Assembly (NCBI RefSeq): GCF_013366925.1
Contig: NZ_JAALDK010000001.1
Coordinates: 5,826,001-5,890,000, forward strand
Length of the DNA: 64,000 nucleotides
Direction of reading: 5' to 3'
Source of the DNA: Paraburkholderia youngii
Lineage (GTDB): Bacteria; Pseudomonadota; Gammaproteobacteria; Burkholderiales; Burkholderiaceae
Shown: positions 56,401 to 63,350 of the stretch, in pieces
Numbering within the stretch: the stretch's first letter is position 1
Layout of the letters: each line of letters starts with the position of its first letter
Notes under the pieces: generated by a model
What the model was told of the DNA's origin: nothing
Database searches by the model: none
The model's input: only the letters and a program-made list of their open reading frames with translations
Made by a program: the position numbers and the translations under genes

Positions 56401-57659
56401 CGGCCGGCGCGAATGGCGTGAACGGCGGCGCGAACGGCGGCAATAGCGCAACCAACGCCAGCAGCGCGACCACCCCCGCCGCCGCGCCGAATCCGATGCT
56501 CACGCAGTTCCTGCCGAACCGCTTCGCGCTGCACATCGACACGCTGACGCTTCTCAAGCGTCACTGGGACAACGTGATCGTCGGCGCGTCGCACATGGAC
56601 CGCACGTGGCAGGCGAACATCGCGTCGAATCAGGTGTCCGGCCACGTGTCGTGGCTGCCGGGCGTGACCCGCGAATCGCCGGGAGAACTGCAGGCGCGCT
56701 TCGCACGCGTCGTGATTCCATCGGTCGCGGACAAGGACCTGCTCGGCCCGGCGATGTCGGCGCCCGCGCTGAACATGCCGTCGATCGATCTGGTCGTCAA
56801 CGAGCTGATTGTGCACGACCGCAACGTCGGCCGGCTCGAGGTCGAAGCGCACAACTACGACGAGAACGGCGTGCCGGTGTGGCAGCTCGACAAGCTCGAC
56901 GTGACGAACCCTACCGCGACGCTCACCGCGACCGCGAACTGGCGCACCTCGACCGAACTGCCCATCTCGGCCGACGAGGCCACGCCGCGCCGCACCGTGT
57001 TCGATTTCAAGCTCGACATCAAGGACGCTGGCGCGATGCTCGAGCGCTTCGGTCTGCCGAGAACGCTCAAGGGCGGCATCGGCTCTATCCAGGGCAAGGC
57101 CGTGTGGCAGGGCGGCCCGACCACGATCGACTATTCGACGCTGAACGGCAACCTCGCGCTCGATCTGCGCCACGGCCAGATCCTGAAGGTCGATCCAGGC
57201 GTCGCAACGCTGCTCGGCGTGCTGAGCCTGCAAAGCCTCGCGCGCATCGCCACGCTCGATTTTCGCGACGTGCTCGGCGAGGGCCTGCCGTTCTCGAGCG
57301 TGACCGGTACCGCGCAGATTCATGACGGCATCGCCCGCACCGACAACTTCAGGATGGTGACCGCGCCGGCCCGCGCCGAAATGGTGGGCTCGGTCGACAT
57401 CGCGCAGAGAACCCAGAACCTGCACCTGCACGTGATACCGACCGTCAGCGCCGGCTCCGCGGTGATCGCCGCGACGATCATCAATCCGCTGATCGGCCTC
57501 GGCGCGCTGGTCGCCGATATCGCCTTCACACATGGGGTGTCGCACGTGTTCGCGCGCGACTACGCGATCACCGGTTCGTGGTCCAAACCGCAGGTTCAGC
57601 GGGTGACGGGCGAACGGGGTAAGATTGACGCTCCGGCTTCGACCGTGGAAGCGCACTGA
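53406..57659 (+). CDS. yhdP: YhdP family protein (AsmA-like, DUF3971)
   Basis: 1417 residues. An N-terminal membrane helix (about 38-58, VLATLALVLYFIAGGVFLGL) is followed by the AsmA-like start PRIEAAVSDKLGTQFTIGRL and a very long beta-rich periplasmic region. Near the C-terminus LDLRHGQILKVDPGVATLLG VLSLQSL-type sequence, then NPLIGLGALVADIAFTHGVS, are family hallmarks. E. coli YhdP, with TamB and YdbH, forms a lipid conduit from inner to outer membrane. A Gly/Asn/Ala-rich insertion is at about 1005-1035. ATG 53406 was chosen; a start at 53352 is possible, neither has a good ribosome site. Confidence 0.92.
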   Translation: MSERNESADPQAPSQVRHVSGSDHIVLRRTLRVLATLALVLYFIAGGVFLGLRYVVLPRVDMFRPRIEAAVSDKLGTQFTIGRLAPHWSGFQPGIDVTNLVIRDHDGQPALTIPHATATVSWRSLWEFHPALSSLIVDQPDVLVSRSDDGVLSVAGVPVPTRHSGNDALSTWLLRQQAIVVRGGVLRWRDATRHEPELALRDIRIAILNDGRDHRMALQAPPDGSVLKGPLDFRTHFRHAPLSAIGKPINWSGQVYMSTGPVDLPTLARYVEFPIETFAGRIDNAIWIDFSEGRMNQATGQLNGNDVAMRVRPTQPKLLVPIAHFLWRVEADDGEYRLQLSDLRAELGQPPLEDGTPLTRILRFRTLDSRYRTASQQHGQLLSISGDRVDLGILAEFSRALPLPRHFLNELVRINPRGLVANYVIEVERDKPESGEVGSDHRPTGAEPIERYRFKGDLQGISFAAQEPGPGLTPRGHPRAGIPGIENLWGTVDADERGGRANLDTSNVAITLPGVFDDPRLTLARLRGRAEWTMGKKAPGDTRPAFAVKLNDFSVSNPDVEASATASYSNPGHGRGSLDLKADFQRAQVTRIARYLPTAVSEKLRIYLGHGLQAGVSRGGTIEVHGDLTKFPYARDPDAGLFHIVAPFTGGKFDPTPFPPRNMRNGTPNVWPPLDGINGVFELKQNVLRFDIDRGRYKRVALTGVNGRIDDLGTKGSNLTIQGNGRGPLADMLDYVNRSSLGIMARHQTEKIRAEGPASLALKLTIPRTPKPHVGVEGALGFLNNRLSVSNAPPLSRLNGRVHFTERTAEVERLSGQFLGGDVHANGGLRQDGTYALALNGHVAVDAARELHPPGAAAQVLTHMSGSAPYALRVAGARGRLPQVSANSDLSGLALDFPAPFKKQAGTPMPLHFAVNPSTVPGEAGLERADLTLGPVAATYLLRYRPSAQPRTPPTVVRGAIGVNRAVELPSEGVVAAVDIKEFNADAWRALAAQLRAGAAGANGVNGGANGGNSATNASSATTPAAAPNPMLTQFLPNRFALHIDTLTLLKRHWDNVIVGASHMDRTWQANIASNQVSGHVSWLPGVTRESPGELQARFARVVIPSVADKDLLGPAMSAPALNMPSIDLVVNELIVHDRNVGRLEVEAHNYDENGVPVWQLDKLDVTNPTATLTATANWRTSTELPISADEATPRRTVFDFKLDIKDAGAMLERFGLPRTLKGGIGSIQGKAVWQGGPTTIDYSTLNGNLALDLRHGQILKVDPGVATLLGVLSLQSLARIATLDFRDVLGEGLPFSSVTGTAQIHDGIARTDNFRMVTAPARAEMVGSVDIAQRTQNLHLHVIPTVSAGSAVIAATIINPLIGLGALVADIAFTHGVSHVFARDYAITGSWSKPQVQRVTGERGKIDAPASTVEAH

Positions 57660-57808
57660 GCTTCGGTTTCCCTGGCGCCGCTGTCTCGTTCCACGCGGCC
57701 GCTCGTGCCGCTCTGCCAACTCGATGCGCCAACGGGGCCGAGCCAGCCCAGAACCATGCGGTGCCCGCGCTTCATACCGCCGCCCGCCGGGAGTCTTTCG
57801 ACACGCTC

Positions 57809-58669
57809 ATGAGCGAAACACACGTCACATCATCCGCATCCGCCGCAACGTCCGGCTCTGTCGCCAGCCCCTTTCGGGTCGCCGCGCTGCAGATGGTCAG
57901 CACGCCGGATCGCGATCGCAATCTCGCCGACGCAGAGCGCCTGATCGCCGAAGCCGCCGCCGACGGCGCGCAGCTCGTGCTGCTCCCCGAGTATTTCTGT
58001 TTCATGGGCTTCAAGGACACCGACAAGCTCGCCGTGCGCGAGCCGCATCGGGATGGCCCGATCCAGCGCTTTCTGGCCGACGCCGCGCGCCGCCACCGGC
58101 TCTGGGTGATCGGCGGCACCCTGCCGCTGAATGCGCCGGAGGCGTCGCGCGTGCTGAACACGACGCTGGTGTTCGACCCGCTCGGCAACGAAGCCGCGCG
58201 CTACGACAAGATCCACCTGTTCAACTTCGAAAAAGGCGATGAATCGTTCGACGAAGCTCGCACGATCCGGCCCGGCACCTCGGTGCAAAGCTTCGAGGCG
58301 CCATTCGGCCGGGTCGGCCTGTCGGTCTGCTACGATCTGCGCTTTCCCGAGCTGTACCGGCGCATGGGCGACTGCGCGCTGATCGTGGTGCCGTCCGCGT
58401 TTACCTACACGACCGGCCGCGCGCATTGGGAGCTGCTGCTGCGCACCCGCGCGATCGAAAACCAGTGCTATGTGCTCGCCGCGGCGCAGGGCGGCAAACA
58501 TGAAAACGGCCGCCGCACCTGGGGCCACAGCATGCTGATCGACCCGTGGGGCGAGATCGTCGCGGTGCGCGACGAGGGCGCCGGCGTGGTCGCGGGCAAC
58601 CTCGAACGCGCGCGCATCGACGAAGTGCGGCAGAGCCTGCCGGCATGGCGTCACCGCGTGCTGACCTGA
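57809..58669 (+). CDS. Carbon-nitrogen hydrolase, Nit1-like (deaminated glutathione/omega-amidase type)
   Basis: 286 residues of nitrilase fold. The catalytic triad is visible: Glu in LVLLPEYFCFMG, Lys in ARYDKIHLFNF, Cys in GLSVCYDLRFPELYRRMG. The CYDLRFPELYR segment is characteristic of the Nit1/YbeM group that hydrolyses deaminated glutathione, a metabolite-repair activity. Located between yhdP and tldD, an order widely kept in Burkholderiales. ATG 57809 follows the usual position; a GTG/ATG about 16 codons upstream is possible. Confidence 0.88.
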   Translation: MSETHVTSSASAATSGSVASPFRVAALQMVSTPDRDRNLADAERLIAEAAADGAQLVLLPEYFCFMGFKDTDKLAVREPHRDGPIQRFLADAARRHRLWVIGGTLPLNAPEASRVLNTTLVFDPLGNEAARYDKIHLFNFEKGDESFDEARTIRPGTSVQSFEAPFGRVGLSVCYDLRFPELYRRMGDCALIVVPSAFTYTTGRAHWELLLRTRAIENQCYVLAAAQGGKHENGRRTWGHSMLIDPWGEIVAVRDEGAGVVAGNLERARIDEVRQSLPAWRHRVLT

Positions 58670-58756
58670 AACCGACATTGAAACTGCCGCGCCTGCCATG
58701 CATATACCGACGCAGGCGCTCCCCGACCCCTTCGTATCGAGCAGAACATACTTCGC

Positions 58757-60223
58757 ATGAACATCATCGAACCCGGTATCCGTAATCTCGCCGCCGCCAA
58801 GGACATCCTCCTCACGCCCTATGGCCTCGACGAGTCGCTGCTCACGCGCACGCTCGCCGAAATCTTCACGCACCGCGTCGACTACGCGGACCTGTACTTC
58901 CAGACCACCCGCAGCGAAGCGTGGAGTCTCGAGGAAGGCATCGTGAAATCGGGCAGCTTCAGCATCGACCAGGGCGTCGGCGTGCGTGCCGTGTCGGGCG
59001 ACCGTACCGCGTTCGCCTACTCGGACGACCTGTCGCCCGAAGCGATCCGCCAGGCGGCCATCGCCACGCGCGCAATCGCCAAGGCGGGCGGCGGCAAGCA
59101 GAAGATCAAGGTGGCGTCGTCGCTGACCGGCATCGCCGGACGCGATCTGTACCTGCCGTCCGACCCGCTGCATTCGCTCGACGCCACCGCGAAGGTCAAG
59201 CTGCTCGAGCGCATCGAACAGATGGCGCGCGGCCGCGATCCGCGCATCCAGCAGGTGATGGCGGGCTTGGCCGGCGAATACGACGTGGTGCTGGTCGCAC
59301 GCAGCGACGGCGGCTTCGCGGCCGACATCCGGCCGCTCGTGCGCGTGTCGGTCACCGTGATCGCCGAGCAGAACGGCCGCCGCGAAATCGGCAGCGGCGG
59401 CGGCGGCGGACGTTTCGACTACGGCTATTTCACCGATGAAGTGCTGTCGCGCTATGTCGACGATGCGGTGCACGCGGCCCTCGTCAATCTCGACGCGCGT
59501 CCGGCGCCGGCCGGCGCAATGACCGTCGTGCTCGGCCCGGGCTGGCCCGGCGTGCTGCTGCACGAAGCGATCGGTCACGGGCTCGAGGGCGACTTCAACC
59601 GCAAGGGCTCGTCGGCGTTCGCGGGACGCATCGGCGAACAGGTCGCCGCGAAGGGCGTCACCGTGGTCGACGACGGCACGCTGCCGAACCGCCGCGGCTC
59701 GCTCAATATCGACGACGAAGGCAATCCGACCCAGTGCACGACGCTGATCGAGGACGGCATCCTGAAGGGCTACATCCAGGACACGCTGAACGCGCGCCTG
59801 ATGAAGATGCCGGTCACCGGCAACGCGCGGCGCGAATCGTACGCGGCGCTGCCAATGCCGCGCATGACCAACACGTACATGCTCAACGGCGACAAGGACC
59901 CGCAGGAAATCCTCGCGTCCGTGAAGAACGGCCTGTATGCGGTGAACTTCGGCGGCGGTCAGGTGGACATCACGAACGGCAAGTTCGTGTTCTCGGCCTC
60001 GGAGGCATACATGATCGAGAACGGCAAGATCACGTATCCGGTCAAGGGCGCGACGCTGATCGGCAGCGGCCCGGAATCGCTGAAGTACGTCACGATGATC
60101 GGCAACGACATGAAGCTCGATTCGGGCGTCGGCGTGTGCGGCAAGGAAGGCCAGAGCGTGCCGGTGGGCGTCGGTCAGCCGACGCTGCGCATCGAGAAGA
60201 TGACGGTCGGCGGCACGGCCTGA
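58757..60223 (+). CDS. tldD: Metalloprotease TldD
   Basis: 488 residues. Together with TldE/PmbA it forms a protease that degrades unfolded peptides and matures some peptide antibiotics. The zinc-binding HEAIGHGLEGD motif (HExxxH) lies at about residue 272, with the later Cys-containing GVCGKEGQSVPVG block that supplies the third ligand. DYADLYFQTTRSEAWSLEEG at the N-terminus is typical. Its tldE partner is not in the window. Confidence 0.95.
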   Translation: MNIIEPGIRNLAAAKDILLTPYGLDESLLTRTLAEIFTHRVDYADLYFQTTRSEAWSLEEGIVKSGSFSIDQGVGVRAVSGDRTAFAYSDDLSPEAIRQAAIATRAIAKAGGGKQKIKVASSLTGIAGRDLYLPSDPLHSLDATAKVKLLERIEQMARGRDPRIQQVMAGLAGEYDVVLVARSDGGFAADIRPLVRVSVTVIAEQNGRREIGSGGGGGRFDYGYFTDEVLSRYVDDAVHAALVNLDARPAPAGAMTVVLGPGWPGVLLHEAIGHGLEGDFNRKGSSAFAGRIGEQVAAKGVTVVDDGTLPNRRGSLNIDDEGNPTQCTTLIEDGILKGYIQDTLNARLMKMPVTGNARRESYAALPMPRMTNTYMLNGDKDPQEILASVKNGLYAVNFGGGQVDITNGKFVFSASEAYMIENGKITYPVKGATLIGSGPESLKYVTMIGNDMKLDSGVGVCGKEGQSVPVGVGQPTLRIEKMTVGGTA

Positions 60224-60298
60224 TTGGCACGTGAATGCACGATTCGCGCACGCAAAGCGCGAACCGTGCGGGTTTTCCGCATTTTTCGACGTCCCGGC

Positions 60299-60328
60299 TT
60301 GTCAGCCGAGCCTGTACCGGGTTATAAA
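60299..60328 (+). promoter_or_regulatory. Sigma-70 promoter of the aroG leader
   Basis: TTGTCA (60299-60304), 18-base spacer, TATAAA (60323-60328). Predicted transcription start is around 60335, about 34 bases before the leader-peptide ATG. Confidence 0.65.
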
Positions 60329-60368
60329 GTCACTCACCTTTTTTGACCAGCGACGCATTCACTTCGCC

Positions 60369-60437
60369 ATGTCCGCCAAGTTTTATTTTTACTTTTTTTG
60401 GTATCTCAGACCGCTGGCGGATCGAGAGGGGTGTTAG
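60369..60437 (+). CDS. aroG attenuator leader peptide, rich in aromatic residues
   Basis: 22-codon reading frame, MSAKFYFYFFWYLRPLADRE then Gly-Cys. Codons 5-12 are eight aromatic codons in a row: four Phe, three Tyr, one Trp (60381-60404). It lies downstream of a promoter and upstream of a terminator and aroG, exactly where a leader peptide for ribosome-mediated attenuation should be. Stalling for lack of any aromatic aminoacyl-tRNA would occur on these codons. No strong Shine-Dalgarno is seen before the ATG. Confidence 0.82.
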   Translation: MSAKFYFYFFWYLRPLADREGC

Positions 60438-60495
60438 TACACGCAGGACACCGAGAATTCCCGAAAAACCGCCAGCTAGCCTGGCGGTTTTTTTT
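60373..60495 (+). promoter_or_regulatory. Four-segment transcription attenuator of aroG
   Basis: Segment 1 CCGCCA (60373-60378, in leader codons 2-4), segment 2 GCTGGCGG (60413-60420, in leader codons 15-18), segment 3 CCGCCAGC (60469-60476) and segment 4 CTGGCGG (60481-60487). Pairs 1:2, 2:3 and 3:4 are all perfect. A ribosome stalled on the aromatic codons (60381-60404) masks segment 1, frees segment 2 and lets 2:3 form, preventing the terminator. A ribosome that reaches the stop (60435-60437) covers segment 2 and lets 3:4 form. A small hairpin GGTGT/ACACC (60430-60452) lies between 2 and 3. Mechanism is inferred from the trp/phe leader model. Confidence 0.8.
60465..60495 (+). terminator. 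Attenuator terminator (3:4 hairpin)
   Basis: Stem AAACCGCCAG (60466-60475) / CTGGCGGTTT (60481-60490), loop CTAGC, with a T8 run at 60488-60495. Strong intrinsic terminator 68 bases before aroG. Confidence 0.88.
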
Positions 60496-60562
60496 CGCCT
60501 CACGCATTTCGATACCTATTTGACCCACGCGAACACGCTACGAACCGATTCAGGAGAACCAC

Positions 60563-61636
60563 ATGCCCCCGCACAATACCGACGATGTCCGCATCCGCGA
60601 ATTGAAGGAACTCACGCCGCCCGCTCACCTGATCCGCGAGTTTGCTTGCGACGAGACGGTGTCCAACGTGATCTACGAATCGCGCACCGCAATGCATCGC
60701 ATTCTGCACGGCATGGACGACCGTCTGATCGTCGTGATCGGCCCGTGCTCGATTCACGATCCGAAGGCCGCCATCGAATACGCGGGACGTCTGATCGAGC
60801 AGCGCAAGCGCTTTGCCGGCGAACTCGAAGTCGTGATGCGCGTGTACTTCGAAAAGCCGCGCACGACGGTGGGCTGGAAGGGTCTCATCAACGACCCGCA
60901 CATGGACAACAGCTTCAAGATCAACGAAGGCCTGCGCACCGCGCGCGAGCTGCTGCTGCGGATCAACGAACTCGGTCTGCCCGCCGGCACCGAGTACCTC
61001 GATATGATCAGCCCGCAGTACATCGCAGATCTGATCTCGTGGGGGGCGATCGGCGCGCGCACGACCGAATCGCAGGTGCATCGCGAGCTGGCTTCGGGAC
61101 TGTCGTGCCCGGTCGGCTTCAAGAACGGCACGGACGGCAACGTGAAGATCGCCGTCGACGCAATCAAGGCCGCCTCGCAGCCGCACCACTTCCTGTCGGT
61201 CACCAAGGGCGGGCACTCGGCGATCGTATCGACCGCGGGCAATGAGGACTGCCACGTCATTCTGCGCGGCGGCAAAACGCCGAACTACGACGCCGACAGC
61301 GTCAATGCGGCCTGCGCGGACATCGGCAAGGCGGGTCTCGCCGCGCGTCTGATGATCGATGCCAGCCATGCGAACAGCTCGAAAAAGCACGAAAACCAGA
61401 TTCCGGTGTGCGCGGACGTCGGCCGTCAGATCGCCGCGGGTGACGAGCGCATCGTTGGCGTGATGGTGGAGTCGCACCTCGTCGCGGGTCGCCAGGATCT
61501 GAAGGAAGGCTGCCAGCTCACGTACGGCCAGAGCATTACCGATGCATGCATTGGCTGGGACGAAAGCGTCGCCGTGCTCGAAGGCCTTGCCGAAGCGGTC
61601 AAGCAACGCCGCGTCGCGCGCGGCAGCGGCAACTGA
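60563..61636 (+). CDS. aroG: 3-deoxy-D-arabino-heptulosonate 7-phosphate (DAHP) synthase
   Basis: 357 residues, class I (AroF/G/H) enzyme that condenses PEP and erythrose 4-phosphate in the first step of aromatic synthesis. Motifs: LIVVIGPCSIHDPKAAIEYA (residues 53-72), MRVYFEKPRTTVGWKGLIND, GTEYLDMISPQYIADLISW GAIGARTTESQ, GFKNGTDGN, ASHANSSKKHENQ. The substrate- and metal-binding Cys (GPCS), His, Glu and Asp residues are kept. Which aromatic amino acid inhibits it is not clear from sequence. AGGAG precedes ATG 60563. Expression is probably set by the attenuator upstream; a terminator follows. Confidence 0.95.
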   Translation: MPPHNTDDVRIRELKELTPPAHLIREFACDETVSNVIYESRTAMHRILHGMDDRLIVVIGPCSIHDPKAAIEYAGRLIEQRKRFAGELEVVMRVYFEKPRTTVGWKGLINDPHMDNSFKINEGLRTARELLLRINELGLPAGTEYLDMISPQYIADLISWGAIGARTTESQVHRELASGLSCPVGFKNGTDGNVKIAVDAIKAASQPHHFLSVTKGGHSAIVSTAGNEDCHVILRGGKTPNYDADSVNAACADIGKAGLAARLMIDASHANSSKKHENQIPVCADVGRQIAAGDERIVGVMVESHLVAGRQDLKEGCQLTYGQSITDACIGWDESVAVLEGLAEAVKQRRVARGSGN

Positions 61637-61681
61637 ACGCCTGCCCCGCCGCCATCGCGGGGGCTTGTCGGTAGTCCGTAG

Positions 61682-61713
61682 AAAACCCGGTTCGATTTCG
61701 AACCGGGTTTTTT
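61682..61713 (+). terminator. Intrinsic terminator of aroG
   Basis: Stem AAAACCCGGTTCGA (61682-61695) / TCGAACCGGGTTTT (61698-61711), loop TT, followed by further T residues. Confidence 0.9.
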
Positions 61714-61810
61714 ATTGGCCATTCGGACGAATGGTACTGAGCCGGCCGCCTCGCTATCGTCATAGCTCGTTGCCTGGTTGCTTGCACGACTTGACTGGGC
61801 TGGAGAGTGC

Positions 61811-61826
61811 GTATAAGATTTTATAC
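61811..61826. promoter_or_regulatory. Palindromic operator of the toxin-antitoxin pair
   Basis: GTATAA-GATT-TTATAC, perfect 6-base arms, 12 bases before the toxin start and overlapping the only -10-like sequence (TATAAG). This is a typical site for autoregulation by an XRE-type antitoxin. Confidence 0.65.
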
Positions 61827-61837
61827 ATGAGGTGGCG

Positions 61838-62182
61838 ATGGAGCAGGAAAAAGAAGTTCGCTGGTTAGGCTCCAGCTACCATGATTTGCTTGCTTTTCCC
61901 AACGAAGCGCGTCGTCTCGCTGGGTTTCAGCTTCACAATATTCAGTCAGGACTCGACCCTGACGACTGGAAACCGTTCGAGTCTATCGGCGCGGGAACTC
62001 GCGAAATTCGCATCAGAGACGAGGACGGTATTTTTCGCGTGATGTACGTGGCCAAATATGCCGAAGCGCTGTGCGTGCTGCATTGCTTTCAGAAGAAAAC
62101 GCAGAAGCTCGGACTGCGCGACAGAATAATTGCCGAAACGCGCTATCGCGCCATCACTCATTACAGGACCACCCAGCCATGA
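61838..62182 (+). CDS. higB: RelE/HigB-type toxin (phage-derived Gp49-like)
   Basis: 114 residues. Sequence pattern of the Gp49-like/HigB mRNA interferases: WLGSSYHDLLAFPNEARRLA at the N-terminus, IGAGTREIRIRDEDGIFRVM and YVAKYAEALCVLHCFQKKTQ, with C-terminal basic residues. ATG 61838 is preceded by GAGG; a GTG two codons earlier is possible. The toxin comes first and overlaps the antitoxin by ATGA, the usual higBA order. The palindrome upstream suggests autoregulation. Confidence 0.88.
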   Translation: MEQEKEVRWLGSSYHDLLAFPNEARRLAGFQLHNIQSGLDPDDWKPFESIGAGTREIRIRDEDGIFRVMYVAKYAEALCVLHCFQKKTQKLGLRDRIIAETRYRAITHYRTTQP

Positions 62183-62511
62183 CGATCGACACCAACATTC
62201 GTCACGTAACGCGAGCCGGCGCGAACGTGTTCCTCGAACTCGGTTTTTCCGCCGAGGAAGCGAAGCGCCTTCACGCGGCGTCGCAAAAGCAGATCAATGA
62301 CACGCGGCTGCTCAAGGAACAGTTGATGACCGAGCTGTCCACGTGGATCGAACAGCATCATCTGAAGCAGGCCGAGGCGGCCGAAATTCTGATGGTGTCG
62401 CGTCCGCGCGTGTCAGACGTCGTCAACAAGAAAACCACCAAGTTCACGATCGACACGCTCGTTGAAATGCTGAGCCGCATCGGCAAGCCGGTTACGCTCG
62501 CCGTCGGTTGA
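62179..62511 (+). CDS. higA: XRE-family antitoxin (HigA2-like)
   Basis: 110 residues. The helix-turn-helix is in WIEQHHLKQAEAAEILMVSR and PRVSDVVNKKTTKFTIDTLV, a form seen in HigA/HigA2 antitoxins. The N-terminal part (FLELGFSAEEAKRLHAASQK) is the family signature. Overlaps the toxin stop (ATGA). Expected to neutralise the toxin and repress the operon through the GTATAA-N4-TTATAC site. Confidence 0.9.
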   Translation: MTIDTNIRHVTRAGANVFLELGFSAEEAKRLHAASQKQINDTRLLKEQLMTELSTWIEQHHLKQAEAAEILMVSRPRVSDVVNKKTTKFTIDTLVEMLSRIGKPVTLAVG

Positions 62512-62573
62512 GCGGTTGAGCGTCGGCTCGTGCGAAGCTCAGAACCTATCTATATGCGCATGGGCGTCGCCAT

Positions 62574-63128
62574 TCAAGGCGCGCCGCGATCGTGCTGCCA
62601 CAGCACGTCGGTGCCGCCGTCCGCGCGATTGAGCACGCGCGCCAGCACGAACAGCAGATCGGACAGCCGGTTCACGTACTGACGCGGCGCCGCGTTCAGC
62701 GTCTCGTGTTCGCCAAGCGCGACGATCGCGCGCTCCGCTCGGCGGCAAACGGTACGGCACACATGCGCGAGCGCAGCCGCGCGCGAACCGCCCGGCAGAA
62801 TGAATTCCTTCAGTGGCGGCAGCGTGGCGTTGTAGTCGGCGAGCCAGCCGTCGAGCTGAGCGAGATGCCGCTCGGTGATCATCGTATGACCCGGAATGCA
62901 CAGTTCGCCACCCAGATCGAACAGATCGTGCTGAATCGCGACCAGCGCCGCGCGTACATTTTCGGGCAGGTTCTCGCACAACAGCACGCCGAGGTTCGAA
63001 TTGAGTTCGTCGACGTCACCGATCGCGGCGATTCGCGCGCTGTCCTTGCGCATACGGCGGCCGTCGCCGAGACCAGTAGTGCCGTCGTCGCCGGTGCGAG
63101 TGGCGATTTTGCTGAGGCGATTGCCCAT
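62574..63128 (-). CDS. ATP:cob(I)alamin adenosyltransferase (PduO type)
   Basis: 184 residues. Makes adenosylcobalamin from cob(I)alamin and ATP. The N-terminal TRTGDDGTTGLGDGRRMRKD ATP-binding loop, the DVDELNSNLGVLL helix and AHVCRTVCRRAERAIVALGE with the conserved Arg/Glu residues match the PduO/MMAB family. ATG 63128 follows GGGGAG. Convergent to the antitoxin gene and divergent from the FAD-linked oxidase. Confidence 0.92.
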   Translation of the reverse strand: MGNRLSKIATRTGDDGTTGLGDGRRMRKDSARIAAIGDVDELNSNLGVLLCENLPENVRAALVAIQHDLFDLGGELCIPGHTMITERHLAQLDGWLADYNATLPPLKEFILPGGSRAAALAHVCRTVCRRAERAIVALGEHETLNAAPRQYVNRLSDLLFVLARVLNRADGGTDVLWQHDRGAP

Positions 63129-63350
63129 AATGTCTCCCCTGTATTCAGTGACGATGCGGCCATCACGTTTGTCCATATTGCGCGCATCGCGAAATCGCCG
63201 CCATTATATGAGCGGAAGCCGGCCCAGCGCCTCCTGGCGGGCGAACGGCGTAAAATGAAACAGCTGCTGCAAACAGGCTGTTACCTAAAGAAACTTTCAT
63301 CGGACCGGAGTAAGCGTTGAAGCGCCAACTCCGCTCGACAGGAGACATGC

